A stretch of DNA of 51,748 nt from JAABRU01 sp050180235 (GCA_050180235.1 JBFXEJ010000033.1:1-51748); one strand, 5' to 3'; positions 24,641 to 33,729 are shown, counted from the stretch's first letter. A program made the numbers and translations. The notes: generated by a model not told the origin, from the letters alone.

Positions 24641-25813
24641 ATGCGTAAAAGTCTGAAGGCAGTTGCCCTGTGTGCGGCCGCAGTCATGGTGCTTTCCCCC
24701 TGTGTATGGGGAGCCGGAAAAACCCTTAAAATCGGTTTCAATATCCCCCTGACCGGAGATATCCCCAAGGTGGGTGAGGAATCCAAGTTTGCAGGCGAGA
24801 TGCTCAAAGAGGATATTAACGGAGCCGGAGGCCTGGATGTGGGCGGAGAGAAATACATGCTTGAATTCATTTATGAAGATAATGAATCCAAGGCTGAATC
24901 CGCAGTTACAGCAGCCCTGAAACTCATTGAAAAAGATCAGGTGCTGGCCATTGTGGGTCCCAACTCCAGCAAACAGGCAGTACCCGCAGGCGGAACCTGC
25001 AATGACAACCGCACACCCATGATTTCCCCCTGGTCAACCAACCCGGATGCCACCAAAGACCGGGAATGGGTTTTCCGTGCGGCCTTCCTGGATCCTTTTC
25101 AGGGCCCGGTTGCCGTGGATTTTGCCATGAAACAGTTTAACGCGAAAAAATCCGCTGTGCTCTATGCCCTTGCCAATGACTACAGCAAAGGGCTGGCTGA
25201 AATCTTCAAAACAGATTTTGAAAAGAAAAACGGAGCGGGTTCTGTGGTGGCCTTTGAAAGCTACGGGGACAAAGATCAGGATTTCAGCGCACAGTTGACC
25301 ACGATTATCGCTGCCAAACCTGATTTCATCTTCCTGCCCAATAATTATAATGAAGTGGCCCTGATCGTGAAACAGGCCCATGACCTGGGCTGGAAAGGCC
25401 CGTTTATGGGTGCGGATGCCTGGGGCAACTCCGAACTTATGAAACTGTGCGGGGATGACTGCAAAGGCCATTACTTCTCCACCCATTATGCCGCAGCCGG
25501 AGCCACCGGAGCCACCAAAGAATTCATTGACCGGTATCACAAAAAATACGGTTATGAGCCTGCGGATGTGGCGGCCCTGACCTGGGATGCCACCCGTATT
25601 GTTCTCAAGGCCATTCAGGATATGGGGAAAATTACCGGTGATGTGAAAGCTGACCGGAAAAGCATCCGTGATGCCATGTCCAAAATTGCCGAATTTGAAG
25701 GCATTACCGGCAAAATGAAATTCGACGAACAGGGCGATCCCATCAAATGCGCTGTGGTCGTGAAGATCAGTGACAAAGGCGAGTTTGTTTTCACAGAAGC
25801 GGTCTGTCCGTAA
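24641..25813 (+). CDS. livK: Branched-chain amino-acid ABC transporter, periplasmic binding protein
   Basis: 390 residues: a signal peptide (LKAVALCAAAVMVLSPCVWGAG), then the periplasmic-binding-protein type 1 fold (LKIGFNIPLTGDIPKVGEE, ...AIVGPNSSKQAVPAG, ...MISPWSTNPDATKD). ACGGAGG lies just upstream of ATG. This is the receptor of a LivKHMGF transporter whose permeases follow; the ATPases lie 6 kb further on. The ligand may be a branched-chain amino acid or another small amide or acid, since the family is broad. The gene symbol is by family and context. Confidence 0.9.
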   Translation: MRKSLKAVALCAAAVMVLSPCVWGAGKTLKIGFNIPLTGDIPKVGEESKFAGEMLKEDINGAGGLDVGGEKYMLEFIYEDNESKAESAVTAALKLIEKDQVLAIVGPNSSKQAVPAGGTCNDNRTPMISPWSTNPDATKDREWVFRAAFLDPFQGPVAVDFAMKQFNAKKSAVLYALANDYSKGLAEIFKTDFEKKNGAGSVVAFESYGDKDQDFSAQLTTIIAAKPDFIFLPNNYNEVALIVKQAHDLGWKGPFMGADAWGNSELMKLCGDDCKGHYFSTHYAAAGATGATKEFIDRYHKKYGYEPADVAALTWDATRIVLKAIQDMGKITGDVKADRKSIRDAMSKIAEFEGITGKMKFDEQGDPIKCAVVVKISDKGEFVFTEAVCP

Positions 25814-25816
25814 TGC

Positions 25817-25944
25817 AGGGAATAGAATTTAGGGAATAGGGGAATAGTGGTTAGGGGAATAGGGGTTAGGGGGTTAGGATTCAGTGGCATTAGAATTCGT
25901 CAATGCCCTAACCCCCAATCCCCAGCCCCTAATCCCCAATCCCT
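25817..25944. repeat. G/C-tract palindromic repeat, copy 2
   Basis: G-rich blocks (ggaataggggaatagtggtt, aggggttaggg) face C-rich blocks (ccctaacccccaatccccag) around a centre with attcagtggcattagaattc. Same organisation as 19375-19484. It lies in the livK-livH gap and extends the livH reading frame upstream without being part of the gene. Confidence 0.6.
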
Positions 25945-25958
25945 ATGAAGGAAATACT

Positions 25959-26873
25959 GTGTTTGACAGTTTTATTCAAAATCTGTTCAATGCTCTGCAA
26001 TGGGGCAGTTTCTATTCCCTCATCGCGCTGGGCTATACTCTGGTATATGGTGTGCTGACCCTGATCAATTTCGCACACGGCGATATTTTCATGGTCGGGG
26101 CATATATTGCCTTTTTTGTGGCAACTTTTTTTCTCGGCCATGCCACCGGGCTGCCCGGAGGGTTTGTTCTGATTCTGACCATTCCCCTGACCATGATTCT
26201 CACAGCCTGCGTGGGTGTCACTCTGGAAAGAATAGCATACCGTCCCCTGCGCCGCAAAGGCGCAAACCGGCTGTATGTGGTAATCACTGCGCTGATGTGC
26301 GGTCTGATTCTGGAAAACGGAAATCTGGCTTTGCTGGGGGCCAGCCGCAAGAGTTTTCCGGAACTGGTTGAAAAAACGGTGTATACCTTTGGCATGGTCA
26401 GCATGACCAATCTGAAAATTGCAGTCATCATTTCTGCCATACTGGTTTTCATTCTTCTGCAGTTTATAGTCACCAAAACCAGAATCGGCATGGCCATGCG
26501 GGCCATTTCTTACGACAAATTCGCAGTGCCTCTCATGGGAATTCCCATTGACACCATCATTGTTTTCACCTTTGCTCTCGGTTCCTCCATGGCAGGGCTC
26601 GCAGGACTGCTGTATTCCCTTTCCTATCCCATACTGGATCCTTATATGGGAGCGCTCATCGGATGGAAAGCCTTTATAGCCGCAGTTGTTGGCGGAATCG
26701 GAGATATTCGCGGCGCGTTTCTGGGCGGATTTGTTCTGGGATTTGTGGAAATTCTTGTAGTGGCCTTTTTCCCCTCCACATTCCGGGATCTCATAGCCTT
26801 TTCCATCCTGCTGCTGATTCTGGTGTACAAACCGACCGGACTGTTCGGCGTGGCAAAAACAACAAAAATATAA
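25959..26873 (+). CDS. livH: Branched-chain amino-acid ABC transporter permease LivH
   Basis: 304 residues from GTG 25959, which has gaagga six bases upstream and begins VFDSFIQNLFNALQWGSFYS, the normal LivH N-terminus. An upstream in-frame ATG (25884) would add 25 residues translated from the G/C-tract repeat and is rejected. About eight membrane segments; signature INFAHGDIFMVGAYIAFF and the EAA-like region (GLLYSLSYPILDPYMGALIG, KAFIAAVVGGIGDIRGAFLG). Inner-membrane half of the permease pair with LivM. Confidence 0.92.
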   Translation: MFDSFIQNLFNALQWGSFYSLIALGYTLVYGVLTLINFAHGDIFMVGAYIAFFVATFFLGHATGLPGGFVLILTIPLTMILTACVGVTLERIAYRPLRRKGANRLYVVITALMCGLILENGNLALLGASRKSFPELVEKTVYTFGMVSMTNLKIAVIISAILVFILLQFIVTKTRIGMAMRAISYDKFAVPLMGIPIDTIIVFTFALGSSMAGLAGLLYSLSYPILDPYMGALIGWKAFIAAVVGGIGDIRGAFLGGFVLGFVEILVVAFFPSTFRDLIAFSILLLILVYKPTGLFGVAKTTKI

Positions 26874-26892
26874 CAAGATACAGATTAAGATC

Positions 26893-27969
26893 ATGCAGAA
26901 GTTTTCCGTACCCATTCTTCTTTCCCTTTTCTTTTTCACAATTACGGGATTGTCATATTACGGTTTCACAGACCTCTATGTGCAGTCTGTGATCATGTTT
27001 ATCGGCATCAATATTATCCTGTCGGCCAGTCTCAACATCATCAACGGGTATATGGGAGAATTCGCTTGCGGACATGCCGCATTCATGGCTATCGGAGCCT
27101 ATGTTTCCTCTATTCTCAATGTCTGCCTGTTTGTCAAAGACAAATTCTTTGGTGCTCCTCTGCTTTCCCCGGATTTGGCCCTGTATTTTTTTCCTCTGGT
27201 CATTTTTGCGGGTGCAGTGGCAGCCGCGCTGGCCGGTATGCTGGTGGCCATTCCCTCTTTCAAAACAAGGGGGGATTATCTGGCCATTATCACCATTGCC
27301 GCGAATTTCATTGTCACCAGCACAGTTATCAATATGGATGCCATTGGCGGCGCACGGGGCTTTATGGGGATGAAAAAAATCACCTTTGCCATGGAAGATG
27401 TCATTGCACTTCCTTGGATGCTGATATGGGTGATTCTGGGCACATTCTTTTCCATCTGGCTGCTTCGCCGCTATGTCTCATCCACATACGGAAAAGGCAT
27501 TATCGCGATTAATCAGGATGAGGTGGCCGCAGAAATAATGAGTGTGAACACCAACCGGATGAAACTCATGGCCTTTATGCTTTCTTCCGGACTGGCAGGG
27601 CTGGCAGGGGGACTGTTCGCACATATTCTGGGATATATCAACCCGAATTCCTTTGGTATTCTCAAATCCACAGAATGTCTGGTCATGGTCTATCTGGGGG
27701 GCATGGGCTCTCTGAGCGGATCAGTGATTTCCGCTATTGTGTTCACCATGCTTCTGGAAGGACTCCGTTTCGTTATTCCCTGGATTGATTCCGGTCTGCA
27801 CTGGCTGCATCTCATTCCTGATGCCTGGCAGGTCAGTCAGGTGTGGAAATGGGTGATTATTCCGCTGATTCTGGTTCTGCTCATGCAGTTCCGGCCCGAA
27901 GGCATTATGGGAAACAAGGAACTGTCGGATATTTTCCCAAAACTGAAAAAATGGTATCAGTTTAAATAG
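26893..27969 (+). CDS. livM: Branched-chain amino-acid ABC transporter permease LivM
   Basis: 358 residues with about nine membrane segments. LivM signatures: NIINGYMGEFACGHAAFMAIGA near the N-terminus and GLAGLAGGLFAHILGYINPNSFG with YLGGMGSLSGSVISAIVF in the EAA region. It starts 19 bases after livH. Downstream, where livG would be expected, the operon is interrupted by the accessory genes at 28061-32047. Confidence 0.92.
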   Translation: MQKFSVPILLSLFFFTITGLSYYGFTDLYVQSVIMFIGINIILSASLNIINGYMGEFACGHAAFMAIGAYVSSILNVCLFVKDKFFGAPLLSPDLALYFFPLVIFAGAVAAALAGMLVAIPSFKTRGDYLAIITIAANFIVTSTVINMDAIGGARGFMGMKKITFAMEDVIALPWMLIWVILGTFFSIWLLRRYVSSTYGKGIIAINQDEVAAEIMSVNTNRMKLMAFMLSSGLAGLAGGLFAHILGYINPNSFGILKSTECLVMVYLGGMGSLSGSVISAIVFTMLLEGLRFVIPWIDSGLHWLHLIPDAWQVSQVWKWVIIPLILVLLMQFRPEGIMGNKELSDIFPKLKKWYQFK

Positions 27970-27971
27970 AT

Positions 27972-27996
27972 AAGCAGTGCATGACCACATTGAATT
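27972..27996. repeat. 25-bp dispersed repeat next to tcmP
   Basis: The segment (core gcatgaccacattgaatt) matches 43306-43330 (core acatgaccacgttgaatt) at 22 of 25 positions. Both lie at the edge of accessory DNA: here between livM and tcmP, there just outside the integron cassette. Confidence 0.5.
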
Positions 27997-28060
27997 CGAT
28001 CAAAAATGCAAAAGCCGGCTTATCATAAGAGCATCCGGCATTTCTTATTACAGGATAACT

Positions 28061-28939
28061 ATGAAAGTGCATGAATTCGGAGGACAATGGACAGAGGAGA
28101 AACTGAATCGCATTAAGAAATATCTTCATGAATATATGAAAATTTTTACAACAAATACAAGAGCATCAAAGCTGCATACGATTTATGTTGATGCGTTTGC
28201 AGGCACAGGATACCGAAGTCCAAAAAAAAGTGACAAAACAGTGAGGCTCCTTTTTGATGACAATGATGCGTTTGCATTTCAGAAAGGCAGCGCACGGATT
28301 GCTCTTGAATCTGATCCTCCGTTCAATGAATATATTTTTGTGGAAAAATCCCCTGAATATACCGGAGAATTGGAAAAACTGCGATTGCAGTTTCCTCAGC
28401 ATCACAATATCAGAATTGTCATGGAAGATGCCAATTCTTTTCTTCAGTCATGGTGCATACAGAATGATTGGCGGTTTAAACGGGCTGTGGTATTTCTTGA
28501 TCCCTATGGAATGGCGGTTGACTGGAAAACAATTGAACTGACAGCGCAAACCGGAGCAGTTGATCTGTGGCTTTTATTTCCTTTGGGACAGGCAGTAAAC
28601 AGAATTTTGACAAAAGACGGTCCACCGGAAAAATCATGGGAGGATCGTCTTACAAAATTTTTCGGTTCTGATGATTGGAAAGATGCCTTTTATCGTGAAA
28701 ATAAGCAGGGAGACCTTTTTGGGACATCAAAACGCTCCCTTGTCAAAGAAGCTGATTTTGTTTCCATTGGCAGCTATTTTATCAATAGGCTGAAAACTGT
28801 ATTTGCGAAAATTGCTGAAAATCCTCTTCCCCTTCGCAATTCAAAAAATGTTCCGATATTTCTGCTGTGCTTTGCGGCTTCAAATCCCAAAGGATCATCA
28901 ACTGCCGTAAAAATTGCACAATATCTTCTGGAGAACTGA
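28061..28939 (+). CDS. tcmP: Three-Cys-motif partner protein TcmP
   Basis: 292 residues from ATG 28061 (MKVHEFGGQWTEEKLNRIKK), the typical TcmP start; an upstream in-frame ATG at 27977 lies in repeat sequence. Methyltransferase-like fold pattern: TIYVDAFAGTG, IFVEKSPEYTGELEKL, VFLDPYGMAVDWKTIE. The name reflects its regular neighbourhood with a three-Cys-motif (Gp37/Gp68-like) protein, which follows here after four bases. The biochemical role of the pair is not established; a nucleic-acid modification or defence role is inference. The pair lies between livM and livG. Confidence 0.85.
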   Translation: MKVHEFGGQWTEEKLNRIKKYLHEYMKIFTTNTRASKLHTIYVDAFAGTGYRSPKKSDKTVRLLFDDNDAFAFQKGSARIALESDPPFNEYIFVEKSPEYTGELEKLRLQFPQHHNIRIVMEDANSFLQSWCIQNDWRFKRAVVFLDPYGMAVDWKTIELTAQTGAVDLWLLFPLGQAVNRILTKDGPPEKSWEDRLTKFFGSDDWKDAFYRENKQGDLFGTSKRSLVKEADFVSIGSYFINRLKTVFAKIAENPLPLRNSKNVPIFLLCFAASNPKGSSTAVKIAQYLLEN

Positions 28940-28943
28940 TGTT

Positions 28944-29669
28944 ATGTCTGCAAATTCCAAAATTGAATGGACACACTCAACATGGAACCCTGTCACCGGG
29001 TGTACAAAAATCAGCAAGGGATGTATGAACTGCTATGCAGAGAAAATGGCAAAACGTCTGGCAGGCAGATACGGTTATCCCAAAGAAAATCCCTTTCAGG
29101 TGACACTGCATCCCGACCGTCTGCACCAGCCTCTGCACTGGAAAGGCAGGCATATCATTTTTGTCTGCAGCATGGGCGATTTGTTTCATAAAGATGTGCC
29201 TGATGCCTATCTTTCAGATATATTGGATATTATAAGGCAATGTCCGGAACATACCTTTCAGATACTGACCAAGAGGCCGGAACGTATGCTGCAACTGAGC
29301 GGTAAAATAGGAAAATGGCCTGAAAATGTATGGACAGGGGTTACAGTTGAATCAAGTGACTGCAAAAGCAGGATAGAACTGCTCAGAGAGGTGAAGTCCT
29401 CAGTAAGATTTCTTTCCTGTGAACCATTGCTCAATGATCTGGGAAAAATGGATCTGAAAAAAATTGACTGGGTGATTGTGGGCGGTGAATCCGGATGCAG
29501 AGCAAGACCAATGGCATTGGAATGGGCAGCAAATCTCAGGGATCAGTGTGTGGAGGCAAATATTCCCTATTTTTTCAAACAATGGGGAGGAATCAGGAAA
29601 AAAAAGGCAGGCAGAATTCTTGAAGGCAAAGAATGGAATCAGATGCCTTCCGCACTTTGTGCTGACTGA
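28944..29669 (+). CDS. Three-Cys-motif protein, phage Gp37/Gp68-like (DUF5131)
   Basis: 241 residues from ATG 28944, four bases after the tcmP stop. The N-terminal signature KIEWTHSTWNPVTGC has cysteines C20-x6-C27-x2-C30 (GCTKISKGCMNCYAEKMA). It ends with the family's FFKQWGG. Further conserved blocks: FVCSMGDLFHKDVP, QILTKRPERM, WVIVGGESGCRARPM. The triad of cysteines suggests an iron-sulfur centre, and the fold is thought to be radical-SAM-like, but with non-canonical spacing. It forms the usual two-gene unit with TcmP. Confidence 0.85.
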   Translation: MSANSKIEWTHSTWNPVTGCTKISKGCMNCYAEKMAKRLAGRYGYPKENPFQVTLHPDRLHQPLHWKGRHIIFVCSMGDLFHKDVPDAYLSDILDIIRQCPEHTFQILTKRPERMLQLSGKIGKWPENVWTGVTVESSDCKSRIELLREVKSSVRFLSCEPLLNDLGKMDLKKIDWVIVGGESGCRARPMALEWAANLRDQCVEANIPYFFKQWGGIRKKKAGRILEGKEWNQMPSALCAD

Positions 29670-29728
29670 TTTTTAAGCATTGAAAAATTTCCCGGGTAAC
29701 AATGCAAAGTAAAAGTCAGTCACCTGAA

Positions 29729-29761
29729 AGATTTGACAGTTTTTGGAAAGTTGTCAAATCT
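29729..29761. repeat. 33-bp palindrome, left of chemoreceptor gene
   Basis: agatttgaca...tgtcaaatct with an imperfect inner part (gtttttg / gaaagt). Same length and outer sequence as the perfect palindrome at 31461-31493, on the other side of the chemoreceptor gene. Confidence 0.7.
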
Positions 29762-29828
29762 GAGGAATGTTCTTTTCCTCAAACAGCCTAAGCTGTCAGA
29801 ATTTCTGTATACAGATCAAGGGAAAAAA

Positions 29829-31391
29829 ATGTCTGTAAGAAGATTTTTCATTTTCAACTTTTCAGTCAATATTTTTCTTCTGATTTTTATCGGAATCTTT
29901 TCAGCACTTATGATCCGAAATCAGGAGGATCTCAATCACAGTCACCAAATCCGGTATGAATCATACCTTGCCGCAGATGAACTCCGCCAGAGTTCCGATG
30001 ATCTCACAAGAATGGCAAGAACATATGCTGCAAGCGGAAAATCCGACTATGAAAACATATACAAAGATATTCTGGCCATCAGAAGAGGGGAAAAAGCCAG
30101 ACCAAAAAATTATGAATATATATACTGGGATTTGGTGCTTGCATACGGAGAAAAACCCAAACCTGACGGAACAGTTTTGTCTCTGAGGGATAAAATGAAA
30201 AGTCTGGGATTTACCCATGAGGAATTCACCAAGCTGGATGAGGCAAAAAACAAGTCGGATGAACTGGTAAAAATCGAAACCATTGCCATGAATGCTGTGA
30301 AAGGTATTTATGATGACGGTACAGGAAAATTTGCAAAAAAAGGGGAACCGGACAGGAATATGGCAATCACAATGATGCACGATGACAAATATCACGGTTA
30401 CAAAGCCCGGATTATGAAACCCATAGATGATTTTTTTCAGATGTTTTCAGACCGCACAAAGGCAAGAGTTGATTTGCTTATGAAAAAAGGCCATATATAT
30501 TTATGGACAATTTTTGCAGCCATAAGTGTTTTGCTTATTTTTTCAATTGCTTCAGTATATATTATCCAAAACAGAATCAGCCGTCCTGTTTTTGATGCAG
30601 TAAAAAAACTTGATGAAATATCAGAAAATATAAAAAATGCCTCACAGCAGATATATGTTTCAGGTCAGAATCTGTCCGGTGACTCACTGAGGCAGGCTTC
30701 GGCATTGGAGGAATCATCTTCCTCACTGGAAGAAATGTCATCCATGACAAAAAAAAATGCCCATGACGCGGACCGTGTCAATTTACTGATGAAAGAAACA
30801 AAACAGTTTGCAGAACAGGCGGATAAAGGCATGTCTGATTTGACACAGGTAATGTCTGTTATTTTCGGGGACAGCAAAGAAACACAGAAAATTGTCAAAA
30901 CCATTGATGAAATCGCTTTCCATACCAATATGCTGGCTCTCAATGCCGCTGTGGAGGCCGCCAGAGCCGGAGAAGCAGGAGCAGGATTTTCCGTAGTGGC
31001 ACAGGAAGTGAAAAATCTGGCAGCGAAATCGGCCGAGTCTGCAAAAAATACTGCTGATCTTATTGAAAACACAGTAATAAAAATAAAACAGGGTTTTGAT
31101 TTTGTGACTGAAACAGACAAAGTTTTCACAAAAGTGTCTGAAGGTTCTTTCAAAGCAGCAGAATTTATTGATGGCATTGCCGCGTCCTCCAAAGAACTTG
31201 CTCATGGAATTGAACAGATAAACACGGCAGTTTCAGAATTGGACACAATCGCACAGCAGAATGCCGCATCTTCGGAAGATTCCGCCTCTGTATCCCGGCA
31301 TCTGTCTGATGAGTCCGAACAGCTTGGCAAAGTTGTTTGTGACCTCATAAAACTTATCGGAGTTGCAGGCAGCAGAAAACTTCAGAATTGA
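29829..31391 (+). CDS. Methyl-accepting chemotaxis protein
   Basis: 520 residues from ATG 29829 (MSVRRFFIFNFSVNIF), with aaggga upstream; a longer frame would start inside the palindrome at 29729 and is rejected. Membrane helix 1 is about 11-29. A periplasmic helical sensor of about 200 residues follows (LRQSSDDLTRMARTYAASG), then membrane helix 2 (YLWTIFAAISVLLIFSIASV) and the signalling domain with hairpin tip DEIAFHTNMLALNAAVEAAR. The tip has His-Thr-Asn-Met where most receptors have Gln-Thr-Asn-Leu. No chemotaxis genes are adjacent, so it is an orphan receptor. Confidence 0.92.
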   Translation: MSVRRFFIFNFSVNIFLLIFIGIFSALMIRNQEDLNHSHQIRYESYLAADELRQSSDDLTRMARTYAASGKSDYENIYKDILAIRRGEKARPKNYEYIYWDLVLAYGEKPKPDGTVLSLRDKMKSLGFTHEEFTKLDEAKNKSDELVKIETIAMNAVKGIYDDGTGKFAKKGEPDRNMAITMMHDDKYHGYKARIMKPIDDFFQMFSDRTKARVDLLMKKGHIYLWTIFAAISVLLIFSIASVYIIQNRISRPVFDAVKKLDEISENIKNASQQIYVSGQNLSGDSLRQASALEESSSSLEEMSSMTKKNAHDADRVNLLMKETKQFAEQADKGMSDLTQVMSVIFGDSKETQKIVKTIDEIAFHTNMLALNAAVEAARAGEAGAGFSVVAQEVKNLAAKSAESAKNTADLIENTVIKIKQGFDFVTETDKVFTKVSEGSFKAAEFIDGIAASSKELAHGIEQINTAVSELDTIAQQNAASSEDSASVSRHLSDESEQLGKVVCDLIKLIGVAGSRKLQN

Positions 31392-31460
31392 CAAAAACAG
31401 ACTGCCGCATTCATACAGGATTTGATGCAGAGTCTGACTCTTGATCAGCATTATAAATGC

Positions 31461-31493
31461 AGATTTGACAACTTTCAGAAAGTTGTCAAATCT
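31461..31493. repeat. 33-bp perfect palindrome, right of chemoreceptor gene
   Basis: Arms agatttgacaacttt and aaagttgtcaaatct with the 3-nt centre cag. It pairs with the copy at 29729-29761; together they enclose the chemoreceptor gene and nothing else. There is no T-run, so a simple terminator is unlikely. Confidence 0.8.
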
Positions 31494-31606
31494 CATTTAA
31501 AATCTTATCTGAATCTGACTGCTGATTCGTATTACAGGCATATTGATTAAATGAAAAACAGACAGTTATGAATGAAACTTGAGATTTTTTTTATGGAGAA
31601 TAGTCT

Positions 31607-32047
31607 GTGGCAAAATTTGAAAAAGAACTTGAAAAATTCAAAGAGGTATTGGTAAAAGGCGACAATTTCGGAGATATTTACAACTATTTCATGGACAACT
31701 TCGGTGAAAACAGCGATTTTCTCCAATACGGAAAAGTCAGAAAAAATCCCATGCTCAGGCAGATTATGGAAGGGGTGGCAGAAAAACTTTTCATGGGGGA
31801 AGTGGAGATAATGCACCTGCTGCTTTACAAAATACCCAAAACCTCTTTTATGCACGGCCCCTGCTTTATCAACGGCAAAATGGCTTCCGTGTTTTATTTT
31901 GAGGACATCCGTGTGGGAATGCTTATTGTGGCCCAGTTCGGTGAAGAAACCAGATTCATCCGTTTCTCCGGCATGGAAGTACCAAAAGACAGAGAACACA
32001 CAGGAGATACTTTTGTTTCGCCGTATCGCAGCAAAGCCATTCATTAA
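31607..32047 (+). CDS. Hypothetical soluble protein between chemoreceptor and livG
   Basis: 146 residues from GTG 31607 with ggaga nine bases upstream. Acidic-basic helical N-terminus (AKFEKELEKFKEVLVKGDNF), then a mixed alpha/beta part (HLLLYKIPKTSFMHGPCFIN, GKMASVFYFEDIRVGMLIV). No membrane segment and no recognised motif; a single Cys lies in HGPCFINGK. Short predicted strands in the C-terminal half would fit a small beta-sheet or PilZ-like domain, but this is weak. It is the last accessory gene before livG. Confidence 0.65.
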   Translation: MAKFEKELEKFKEVLVKGDNFGDIYNYFMDNFGENSDFLQYGKVRKNPMLRQIMEGVAEKLFMGEVEIMHLLLYKIPKTSFMHGPCFINGKMASVFYFEDIRVGMLIVAQFGEETRFIRFSGMEVPKDREHTGDTFVSPYRSKAIH

Positions 32048-32125
32048 CCTGCCTGCGAATGAATTTGCAGGTGATTCATCACGCGGGGCGCAATTCCAAA
32101 CAGAAAGAACTGTCTGAAAAAAATA

Positions 32126-32893
32126 ATGTCATTACTTGAAATCAGAAATCTTACACAAAACTTCGGCGGACTGTGTGCTCTGTCGGATTTTTCCGAAACC
32201 TTTGAAGGCCGTGAACTCACAGGACTCATCGGCCCAAACGGAGCCGGGAAAACCACAGTTTTTAACCTGGCCAGCGGTTTTTATCAGCCATCGCGGGGAG
32301 AAATTGTCATCAGGGGCAAAAACACAGCAGGTCTCAAACCCCATCAGGTGACAGCCCTGGGCATTGCCAGAACCTTTCAGAATATCCGGCTCTGGAACGA
32401 TATGACGGTACTGGACAATATCCGCATCTCCCAGCATTACCAGATGGGATATTCCCTTTGGGACTGCCTGATCCGCTCGAAAAAATATACGGCCGGAGAG
32501 ACCCGGATACTTAAAACAGCAATGGAAATGCTCGAAGCCCTTGATCTGCTCCAGTACAAAGATGAAATTCCCCGGAACCTGCCTTACGGCATTCAGCGCA
32601 AGGTGGAAATCGCACGCGCACTTTCGGTAAAACCGTCCCTGCTGCTGCTCGACGAACCTGCCGCGGGACTCAATTCCGCGGATGTGCAGGAGCTGATTCA
32701 ACTGATTCGCAGGATTTATAAGGAATTTGATATTGCCATCTGGATGATTGAACATCAGATGGCTGTGGTCATGTCTTTATGCACCCGGATCAAGGTGATT
32801 GATTTCGGCCTCACCATTGCCGAAGGCACACCCGATGAAATCCGGAACAATCCGGACGTTATCAAAGCCTATCTCGGAGATGAAAATATCTGA
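32126..32893 (+). CDS. livG: Branched-chain amino-acid ABC transporter ATPase LivG
   Basis: 255 residues. Walker A GPNGAGKTT, Q-loop FQNIRLWNDMT, signature LPYGIQRKVEIARAL (the expected LSxG is PYGI), Walker B LLLLDEPAAGLN and H-loop IEHQMAVVM. The length, and the LivG-type C-terminus GTPDEIRNNPDVIKAYLG, separate it from LivF. Its TGA overlaps the livF ATG (TGATG). Confidence 0.92.
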   Translation: MSLLEIRNLTQNFGGLCALSDFSETFEGRELTGLIGPNGAGKTTVFNLASGFYQPSRGEIVIRGKNTAGLKPHQVTALGIARTFQNIRLWNDMTVLDNIRISQHYQMGYSLWDCLIRSKKYTAGETRILKTAMEMLEALDLLQYKDEIPRNLPYGIQRKVEIARALSVKPSLLLLDEPAAGLNSADVQELIQLIRRIYKEFDIAIWMIEHQMAVVMSLCTRIKVIDFGLTIAEGTPDEIRNNPDVIKAYLGDENI

Positions 32894-33615
32894 TGCTGCT
32901 GGAAGTCAAAAATCTGTATGTCAAATATGAAAATATCGAAGCCCTGCACGGCATTTCCTTTTCTGTGAATCCGGGAGAGATCGTGACCCTGATCGGAGCC
33001 AACGGCGCGGGGAAAACCACAACACTTCACACTATTACAAGGGTTCCTCCGCCTGAAGGCCCCAGAGTTTCGGCCGGAGATATTCTGTACAAAGGGGAAT
33101 CCATTCTCAAAACAGAGGCACATGCGATAGTGCAGAATCTCAAGATCGCGCTGGCTCCTGAGGGACGGCATATTTTCGGAAACCTGACTGTGGAGGAAAA
33201 CCTGAAACTGGCCACATTTGCCCGGAAAAAGGATCCGCAGATCCAGTCGGATTTTGAGCGGGTCTATACTCTTTTTCCCCGTCTGACCGAACGCAGGAAA
33301 CAGCGCAGCGAATCCCTCAGCGGAGGAGAGCAGCAGATGCTGTCCGTAGGACGCGCTCTGATGACCGGGTGCAATTTCATTCTCCTTGATGAACCTTCCA
33401 TGGGTCTGGCTCCTCTGCTCATGTATGACATGTTCCGTACCCTGCGCAAACTCAATGAAGCCGGGATGACCATCCTGCTCATAGAACAGAATGCAAGGCT
33501 GGCCCTGAAATTCGCGCACCGGGCCTATGTGCTGGACACAGGTCAGATTGTCATGGAGGGCTCGGCACAGGAAATAGCGGACAATCCGAAAGTGCAGAAA
33601 GCATATCTTGGTTAA
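32893..33615 (+). CDS. livF: Branched-chain amino-acid ABC transporter ATPase LivF
   Basis: 240 residues. Walker A GANGAGKTT, signature LSGGEQQMLSVGRAL, Walker B FILLDEPSMGLAP and H-loop IEQNARLALK. LivF-type TRVPPPEGPRVSAGDILY and the C-terminus ...EIADNPKVQKAYLG. The start overlaps the livG stop. It completes the transporter begun at 24641. Confidence 0.93.
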   Translation: MLLEVKNLYVKYENIEALHGISFSVNPGEIVTLIGANGAGKTTTLHTITRVPPPEGPRVSAGDILYKGESILKTEAHAIVQNLKIALAPEGRHIFGNLTVEENLKLATFARKKDPQIQSDFERVYTLFPRLTERRKQRSESLSGGEQQMLSVGRALMTGCNFILLDEPSMGLAPLLMYDMFRTLRKLNEAGMTILLIEQNARLALKFAHRAYVLDTGQIVMEGSAQEIADNPKVQKAYLG

Positions 33616-33729
33616 TTCTGAATAATGTCCAATTCCTGCATCCACAGTCCCGCTGGAACAAAACACCGGGGAGAAAATTCACCGTATCTGCAGGTCCAAA
33701 AACTTATTTGCGGGCGTGGGTATAATATC

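Noticed and set aside
27977..28060. Upstream in-frame extension of TcmP
   Set aside because: The extra residues are encoded by a dispersed repeat, and the family start (MKVHEFGGQWTEEKL) matches the downstream ATG.
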